From: Pasteurellaceae bacterium
GTDB lineage: Bacteria > Pseudomonadota > Gammaproteobacteria > Enterobacterales > Pasteurellaceae
NCBI GenBank assembly: GCA_900756875.1
Contig: CAAELW010000075.1
Span: forward strand, 1 to 31,297
Direction: 5' to 3'
Length of the DNA: 31,297 nt
Under the pieces are notes generated by a model that made no database searches, was not told where the DNA came from, and saw only the letters and a program-made list of their open reading frames with translations. Below, in pieces: positions 27,867 through 31,297 of the stretch. Within the stretch, counting starts at the first letter, position 1, and every line of letters starts with the position of its first letter. The position numbers and the translations under genes are program-made.

Positions 27867-27898
27867 AAAAGTGCGGTAATTTTTAACCGCACTTTTCA
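27867..27898 (+). terminator. fru operon terminator from a perfect uptake-signal pair
   Basis: AAAAGTGCGGT and ACCGCACTTTT pair perfectly around an 8-base AT loop, 17 bases after fruA. Exact uptake cores are at 27869-27877 and 27886-27894. Confidence 0.85.
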
Positions 27899-27935
27899 TT
27901 TATCAGGTATAATTACAATGATTTAGGGAGAAATT

Positions 27936-28193
27936 ATGGATAAATACAATAAACTCCGCATTGAATGGGATTGTCGTCGAGGTATGCTTGAGCTGGATAA
28001 AATCATCATGCCTTTTTATAAAGCGCATTTTGACCAACTGACTGACGACAAAAAAGATATTTTTATTCGTTTACTTGCCGCCACGGATTTACAACTTTTT
28101 TCGTGGTTTTTTAATGGCAGTCAATCAGACGATGCCGAAGTGCAAGCGATGGTTGAATATATCCAAGATGTGCAGAAAACGAATATCCGTTAA
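27936..28193 (+). CDS. sdhE: FAD assembly factor SdhE
   Basis: An 85-residue cytoplasmic protein of the SdhE (YgfY/Sdh5) family, which promotes covalent FAD attachment to the flavoprotein subunits of succinate dehydrogenase and fumarate reductase. The signature RGxxE is present (Arg15-Gly-Met-Leu-Glu19) in CRRGMLELD, followed by IMPF and FIRLLAATDLQLFSW. An AGGGAG site precedes the ATG. In E. coli sdhE is followed by ygfX; here rpoE follows with its own promoter. Haemophilus is generally thought to rely on fumarate reductase, so FrdA is the likely client (inference). Confidence 0.92.
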   Translation: MDKYNKLRIEWDCRRGMLELDKIIMPFYKAHFDQLTDDKKDIFIRLLAATDLQLFSWFFNGSQSDDAEVQAMVEYIQDVQKTNIR

Positions 28194-28218
28194 TTTTTTT
28201 GAAATTTTTTATACATAA

Positions 28219-28246
28219 GGAACTTTTCAATTTTAACTCTGTCTGA
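28219..28246 (+). promoter_or_regulatory. Sigma-E promoter of rpoE (autoregulatory)
   Basis: GGAACTT (28219-28225), a 16-base spacer and TCTGA (28242-28246, continuing TAAA) match the sigma-E consensus exactly. The predicted start near 28253 leaves a leader of about 58 bases before the rpoE ATG. This is direct sequence evidence for positive autoregulation, as in E. coli. Confidence 0.85.
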
Positions 28247-28310
28247 TAAAGCAACAATAGCTTGCTGTCTTGAATATATGAAGGCGTGTTAGACGTAGCA
28301 TAGGAGATAT

Positions 28311-28886
28311 ATGGCTGAACAGCTAACAGATCAGGCTTTGGTAGAAAGAGTGCAGCAAGGCGATAAAAAAGCCTTTAATTTATTGGTTTCTCGTTATCAA
28401 AATAAAGTAGCCGGACTTTTAACCCGCTACATTTCTCATAACGACATTCCAGATGTTGTACAAGAATCCTTTATTAAGGCCTATCGTTCCATTGAATCCT
28501 TTCGGGGCGATAGTGCATTCTACACTTGGCTATATCGAATTGCCGTTAATACGGCAAAGAATTACTTAACGGCACAGGGGCGCCGTCCACCGAGCGAAGA
28601 TATTTTGGCTGAAGATGCCGAAAGCTACGATGTGGGAACCCATCTACGTGATGTAGATACCCCTGAAAATGAAATGTTATCTAGCGAATTAGAAAAAGTG
28701 GTATTCGATACCATTCACAGTTTGCCAGAAGATTTAAGAACCGCGATTACCTTGCGTGAGCTTGAAGGGTTAAGCTACGAAGAAATCGCAGAAATAATGG
28801 ATTGCCCAGTAGGCACTGTACGTTCTCGCATTTTCCGTGCTCGGGAAGTGATTGAGAACAAAATACAACCGCTTATGCAACGTTAA
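28311..28886 (+). CDS. rpoE: RNA polymerase sigma factor RpoE (sigma-E)
   Basis: ECF sigma factor for the envelope stress response, held inactive by RseA. It has 191 residues, as in E. coli. Region 2 covers about 20-92 (VSRYQNKVAGLLTRY, then VQESFIKAYRSIESFRG and FYTWLYRIAVNTAKNYL). Region 4 covers about 130-185, with the DNA-recognition helix in YEEIAEIMDCPVGTVRSRI. An AGGAG site precedes the ATG. rseA follows 21 bases after the stop. A perfect sigma-E promoter lies upstream. Confidence 0.97.
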   Translation: MAEQLTDQALVERVQQGDKKAFNLLVSRYQNKVAGLLTRYISHNDIPDVVQESFIKAYRSIESFRGDSAFYTWLYRIAVNTAKNYLTAQGRRPPSEDILAEDAESYDVGTHLRDVDTPENEMLSSELEKVVFDTIHSLPEDLRTAITLRELEGLSYEEIAEIMDCPVGTVRSRIFRAREVIENKIQPLMQR

Positions 28887-28907
28887 AATAAAGTCGGAGT
28901 TTATAAA

Positions 28908-29489
28908 ATGCAAAAAGAGTTACTTTCAGCCTATATGGATGGAGAAGAAGTCAGTGCCGAGTTGACGGAACAACTTTGTCAGGATAAAGATTCACAAGAA
29001 TCTTGGGTGGCGTATCACACAGTAAGAGCAGTTATGCGTAAAGAGTCACCAGTATTATTGGGTGCTGATTTTACCGCGAAAATGGCTGATTTAATTGAAT
29101 TAGAAGAAGTAAAACACGTTGAGATTACTGTTTCTCAACCAACACCAGAAGAAGCAGACAGCTTACCATTCGTGCAAAAATTAAAAGCATTCTTTGCACC
29201 AATGACACAAATTGCGGTGGCTGCAGGTGTGTGTTTAGTGGCAGTAGTAGGTGTGCAATCATTTAATGCGAAAAGCACGTCGGTTACACCAGAAAACCCT
29301 GTTTTACAAACCTTACCATTTAACAGTTCAGTTCAAGAAGTAAGTTACAACGCTCCGACCAAAGATGTAGCCACTTCGGAACAGGTTGAACAAAAAAATC
29401 GCCGTATTGGTACGATGTTACAAAACTATGAATTACAGCGTCGTATGCATGCAGATAGCTTAAATGTGGGTAGCAACCAAGCGAAATAA
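28908..29489 (+). CDS. rseA: Anti-sigma-E factor RseA
   Basis: Single-pass inner-membrane protein that binds RpoE and is destroyed by regulated proteolysis (DegS, then RseP) on envelope stress. It has 193 residues. The N-terminal sigma-binding domain starts MQKELLSAYMDGEEV with the family YHTVRAVMR segment (about 36-44). A single membrane span lies at about 97-117 (TQIAVAAGVCLVAVVGVQSF). The rest is a periplasmic tail that should bind RseB. It is well diverged from E. coli RseA (216), but the architecture and position are clear. An intrinsic terminator follows. Confidence 0.92.
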   Translation: MQKELLSAYMDGEEVSAELTEQLCQDKDSQESWVAYHTVRAVMRKESPVLLGADFTAKMADLIELEEVKHVEITVSQPTPEEADSLPFVQKLKAFFAPMTQIAVAAGVCLVAVVGVQSFNAKSTSVTPENPVLQTLPFNSSVQEVSYNAPTKDVATSEQVEQKNRRIGTMLQNYELQRRMHADSLNVGSNQAK

Positions 29490-29507
29490 TTACAGCAATT
29501 AATCGAT

Positions 29508-29540
29508 AATTCACCACCTTAGGCGTGGTGAATTTTTTTA
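29508..29540 (+). terminator. Intrinsic terminator between rseA and rseB
   Basis: AATTCACCAC pairs perfectly with GTGGTGAATT around CTTAGGC, followed by TTTTTTTA. It begins 19 bases after the rseA stop and ends 20 bases before the rseB ATG. Confidence 0.85.
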
Positions 29541-29559
29541 TGGATCAATTGATTTATTT

Positions 29560-30504
29560 ATGAAAAAAACGTTTCTCAAATTAACCGCACTTTTAGGCTT
29601 ATTCTTGTTGCCTTTCACGGCATTTGCAGAAGAGCCAATTCAGTCATTAAATAAAATGTCGCAAGCCATGCGAGATTTAAATTATGAGATTGCTTTTGTG
29701 CAAACTACACCAACGAATATGGACTCGTTCCGCTATCGCCATATTAAGCAAGGGCAAAAAGTGTATGCGCAGTTGGTGACATTAGATGGTGAACAGCAAG
29801 AAATCATCCAGCGCGGTAATTTAGTCAGCTATTTCCAGCCGGGTTCACGTGCTTTCACGATTAACAGTGGTGAGATTGTGGATGCACTTCCTGCGGTCAT
29901 TCGTACTGATTTTAGCAAGCTGAGTCAGAATTATGACTTTATTAAGCTTGGAAAAGACCGAATTGCAGGCCGATTTGTCGATACTATTCGCATTGTGCCA
30001 AAAGATGATTTTCGCTATCAATATCTCGTTTTCTTAGATGAAGAAAATGGTTTGTTATTACGTGGCGATATGCTTGATAGAGAAGGCAAGTTATTGGATC
30101 AGTTCCGTGTGGTGACGTTATATATCGATGATCGTCTACGTGGTTTAACGGATTACCTTAATAAGGTGTCAGTGCCGCCACTTTTAAATGAAGGAAAACA
30201 AGAGTCATCCCTTTCAATCAATTGGAAAACTGATTGGTTACCGCAAGGGTTTGATTTAATTCGCCAGAATCAAGATGTGATAGATGGTGAAGTGATTGAA
30301 AATGCGTTATTTAGTGATGGTCTTTTCACTTTTACACTTTATATCAATAAAGCTGATAGCACCTCTGCAAAAGAAAACACGTGGAAACAAGGGGCTTACA
30401 CAATTTACAGTGAAGTCATAGGCGATAAAGAAATTACCTTTATCGGACAGCTTCCAATTGCCGCAGCGAAACGAATTGTACAAGGTGTAACATTCCTAAA
30501 ATAA
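29560..30504 (+). CDS. rseB: Sigma-E regulatory protein RseB
   Basis: Periplasmic protein that binds the RseA tail and protects it from DegS, sensing mislocalised lipopolysaccharide or lipoprotein. It has 314 residues with a signal peptide (1-23, AFA before EEP). The N-terminal MucB/RseB lipoprotein-like domain (about 24-210) starts LNKMSQAMRDLNYEIAF, and the C-terminal domain (about 218-312) contains WLPQGFDLIRQ and FSDGLFTFTLYI. An uptake signal lies in the signal-peptide codons (29584-29592). The ribosome-binding site is poor, and together with the upstream terminator this suggests low expression relative to rseA. No rseC follows. Confidence 0.93.
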   Translation: MKKTFLKLTALLGLFLLPFTAFAEEPIQSLNKMSQAMRDLNYEIAFVQTTPTNMDSFRYRHIKQGQKVYAQLVTLDGEQQEIIQRGNLVSYFQPGSRAFTINSGEIVDALPAVIRTDFSKLSQNYDFIKLGKDRIAGRFVDTIRIVPKDDFRYQYLVFLDEENGLLLRGDMLDREGKLLDQFRVVTLYIDDRLRGLTDYLNKVSVPPLLNEGKQESSLSINWKTDWLPQGFDLIRQNQDVIDGEVIENALFSDGLFTFTLYINKADSTSAKENTWKQGAYTIYSEVIGDKEITFIGQLPIAAAKRIVQGVTFLK

Positions 30505-30578
30505 TTCAGTAGCAGTGAGAAAGTTGCTATTTTGTTTCCCCTTGCTATACTTTCTTCACCTAATGGATTTTGATAGCT

Positions 30579-30604
30579 AAACCCCGTCCTGCGGGGTTTT
30601 GTTT
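30579..30604 (+). terminator. Terminator after rseB
   Basis: AAACCCCG pairs with CGGGGTTT around TCCTG, followed by TGTTTT. It closes the sigma-E operon. An uptake signal (30609-30617) lies directly after it. Confidence 0.85.
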
Positions 30605-30639
30605 TATCAAGTGCGGTCATTTTTCTTAAGGTTTTTACA

Positions 30640-31149
30640 ATGAATAATCCCCTTCCTCTTCTTGGCATCACAGGTTACAGCGGTAGTGGCAAAACCACAT
30701 TGCTGGAAAAATTGCTTCCTCAATTAATTAAAAAAGGCCTACGTGTTTCAGTGATTAAACACAGTCATCACAACGCTCATGTGGATAAAGAAGGAAAAGA
30801 CAGTTGGCGCATGAAAGAGGCGGGGTCTGCGCAAGTTATTATGGCTTGTGATAATCGCTGGGCATTGATGACAGAAACCCCTCAAGAGCCGGTTTCATTA
30901 ACCTATTTAAGCCAACAATTTGATTGTCATTTAACGGATTTAGTTTTGGTGGAAGGATTTAAACAAGAACCCATTCCAAAGATTCTGTTGCATCGACAAG
31001 AGATGATAAAACCGTTGCCGGAATTAGATGAAAACGTGTTGGCTTTAGCAACAGATTATTCGCTTGAAACTGACCGCACTTTATTAGATATTAATCACAT
31101 TGAACAGATCGCTGAGTTTATTTATCAATGGTGGAAAAAGACGCAGTAA
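30640..31149 (+). CDS. mobB: Molybdopterin-guanine dinucleotide biosynthesis protein MobB
   Basis: GTP-binding accessory protein that assists MobA in making bis-MGD. It has 169 residues. The P-loop is GYSGSGKTT (about 9-17), followed by VIKHSHHNAHVDKEGKDSWR (about 37-56), a signature of the MobB family, and by LVLVEGFKQEPIPKI (about 105-119). An AAGG site precedes the ATG. The MFS gene downstream starts inside its last codons. An uptake signal lies at 31073-31081. Confidence 0.94.
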   Translation: MNNPLPLLGITGYSGSGKTTLLEKLLPQLIKKGLRVSVIKHSHHNAHVDKEGKDSWRMKEAGSAQVIMACDNRWALMTETPQEPVSLTYLSQQFDCHLTDLVLVEGFKQEPIPKILLHRQEMIKPLPELDENVLALATDYSLETDRTLLDINHIEQIAEFIYQWWKKTQ

Positions 31150-31297
31150 TAGAACGTCAGCATTATAAAGGGCTGGCTTGGGTGGCTTCTATGGCTTTGT
31201 TTATGCAAAGCTTGGATGCGACTATTTTAAATACTGCCTTACCCACCATTGCAACAGATCTGCAAACCCCTGTCTTTGAAATGCAAATGGCGATTAT
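31128..31297 (+). CDS. MFS transporter of the DHA2/MdtD type, 5' part
   Basis: Starts at the ATG at 31128, overlapping mobB by 22 bases, and runs off the window edge after 56 complete codons. The visible start is a short charged tail (MVEKDAVIERQHYKG), then the first membrane span with FMQSLDATILNTALPTIA. This is motif D1 of 14-span drug:proton antiporters and matches E. coli MdtD closely. The substrate cannot be judged from this fragment. Confidence 0.8.
   Translation, partial: MVEKDAVIERQHYKGLAWVASMALFMQSLDATILNTALPTIATDLQTPVFEMQMAI

Larger units (their letters stand above)
2319..31081. repeat. DNA uptake signal sequences (AAGTGCGGT core), 24 copies
   Basis: Exact 9-bp cores start on the plus strand at 2319, 3879, 4928, 6004, 7522, 7843, 9775, 12875, 20708, 24231, 27869 and 30609. 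As the reverse complement they start at 2348, 7860, 9670, 11896, 15941, 19834, 21676, 22389, 24505, 27886, 29584 and 31073. Many carry the downstream A/T-rich extension. This is the Hin type used by H. influenzae and relatives, not the Apl type (ACAAGCGGT). These sites promote uptake of kin DNA during natural transformation. The largest gap between copies is 15949-19834, with no core in pyrR, surA, mltG or tmk. Confidence 0.93.

Noticed and set aside
28278..28292. Four-codon ORF (ATG AAG GCG TGT TAG) in the rpoE leader, recalling the rseD leader ORF of E. coli
   Set aside because: Too short, with no ribosome-binding site, and no similarity can be judged. Not enough to call a leader peptide.
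1..31297. CRISPR arrays, tRNA or rRNA genes, insertion sequences, phage or defence systems
   Set aside because: I read the intergenic spaces and found no regularly spaced repeats, no tRNA-like cloverleaf, no transposase and no integrase. All gaps are under about 140 bases.

Overview
The window is a gene-dense, AT-rich chromosomal segment from a Pasteurellaceae bacterium, most likely Haemophilus (H. parainfluenzae or a close relative). The main evidence is 24 exact copies, by my count, of the 9-bp Haemophilus DNA uptake signal core AAGTGCGGT on the two strands (12 each; about 0.24 expected by chance), several of them as inverted pairs that double as terminators. Protein sequences and gene neighbourhoods agree with this (speF-potE, trmA-rsmJ, yihD-dsbA, mltG-tmk-holB-tatD, fruBKA, rpoE-rseA-rseB). 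I see no rRNA, tRNA, CRISPR array, insertion sequence or prophage. No gap between genes exceeds 300 bases.

Layout. 1-3790 (+): speF and potE, the inducible ornithine decarboxylase and its putrescine/ornithine antiporter, closed by stacked terminators. 3795-6069 (-): trmA-rsmJ-rseC, an overlapping operon of one tRNA and one rRNA methyltransferase plus the envelope protein RseC. 6171-7441 (-): yihD-dsbA-maoP. 7508-9004 (+): mobA and htpX. 9057-10505 (-): pepD, divergent from gpt (+, 10617). 11155-12384 (+): an uncharacterised TPR/glycosyltransferase-like protein, the least understood gene here. 12420-15899 (+): dnaE. 15979-17528 (+): pyrR and a short surA. 17595-21043 (+): mltG-tmk-holB-tatD, tightly coupled. 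21070-23629 (+): a DUF1523 membrane protein, a PaeA-type CNNM/CBS exporter and a small lipoprotein. 23704-27850 (+): fruB-fruK-fruA, the fructose PTS operon. 27936-30504 (+): sdhE, then the sigma-E operon rpoE-rseA-rseB. 30640 to the end (+): mobB and the start of an MdtD-like MFS transporter.

How the genes work together. Envelope protein quality control recurs: RpoE/RseA/RseB signalling, RseC, the chaperone SurA, the disulfide oxidase DsbA, the membrane protease HtpX and the glycan-strand terminase MltG. rpoE has a near-perfect sigma-E promoter, and a weaker sigma-E-like site precedes surA. Polyamine handling appears twice: SpeF/PotE make and exchange putrescine, and the protein at 21707 resembles the cadaverine/putrescine exporter PaeA. 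Molybdenum cofactor maturation is split between mobA and mobB, about 23 kb apart.

I found no convincing undescribed multi-gene system. The items most worth a second look are the TPR/glycosyltransferase-like gene between gpt and dnaE, a terminator-like inverted uptake-signal pair inside mobA, and a strong terminator between rseA and rseB.
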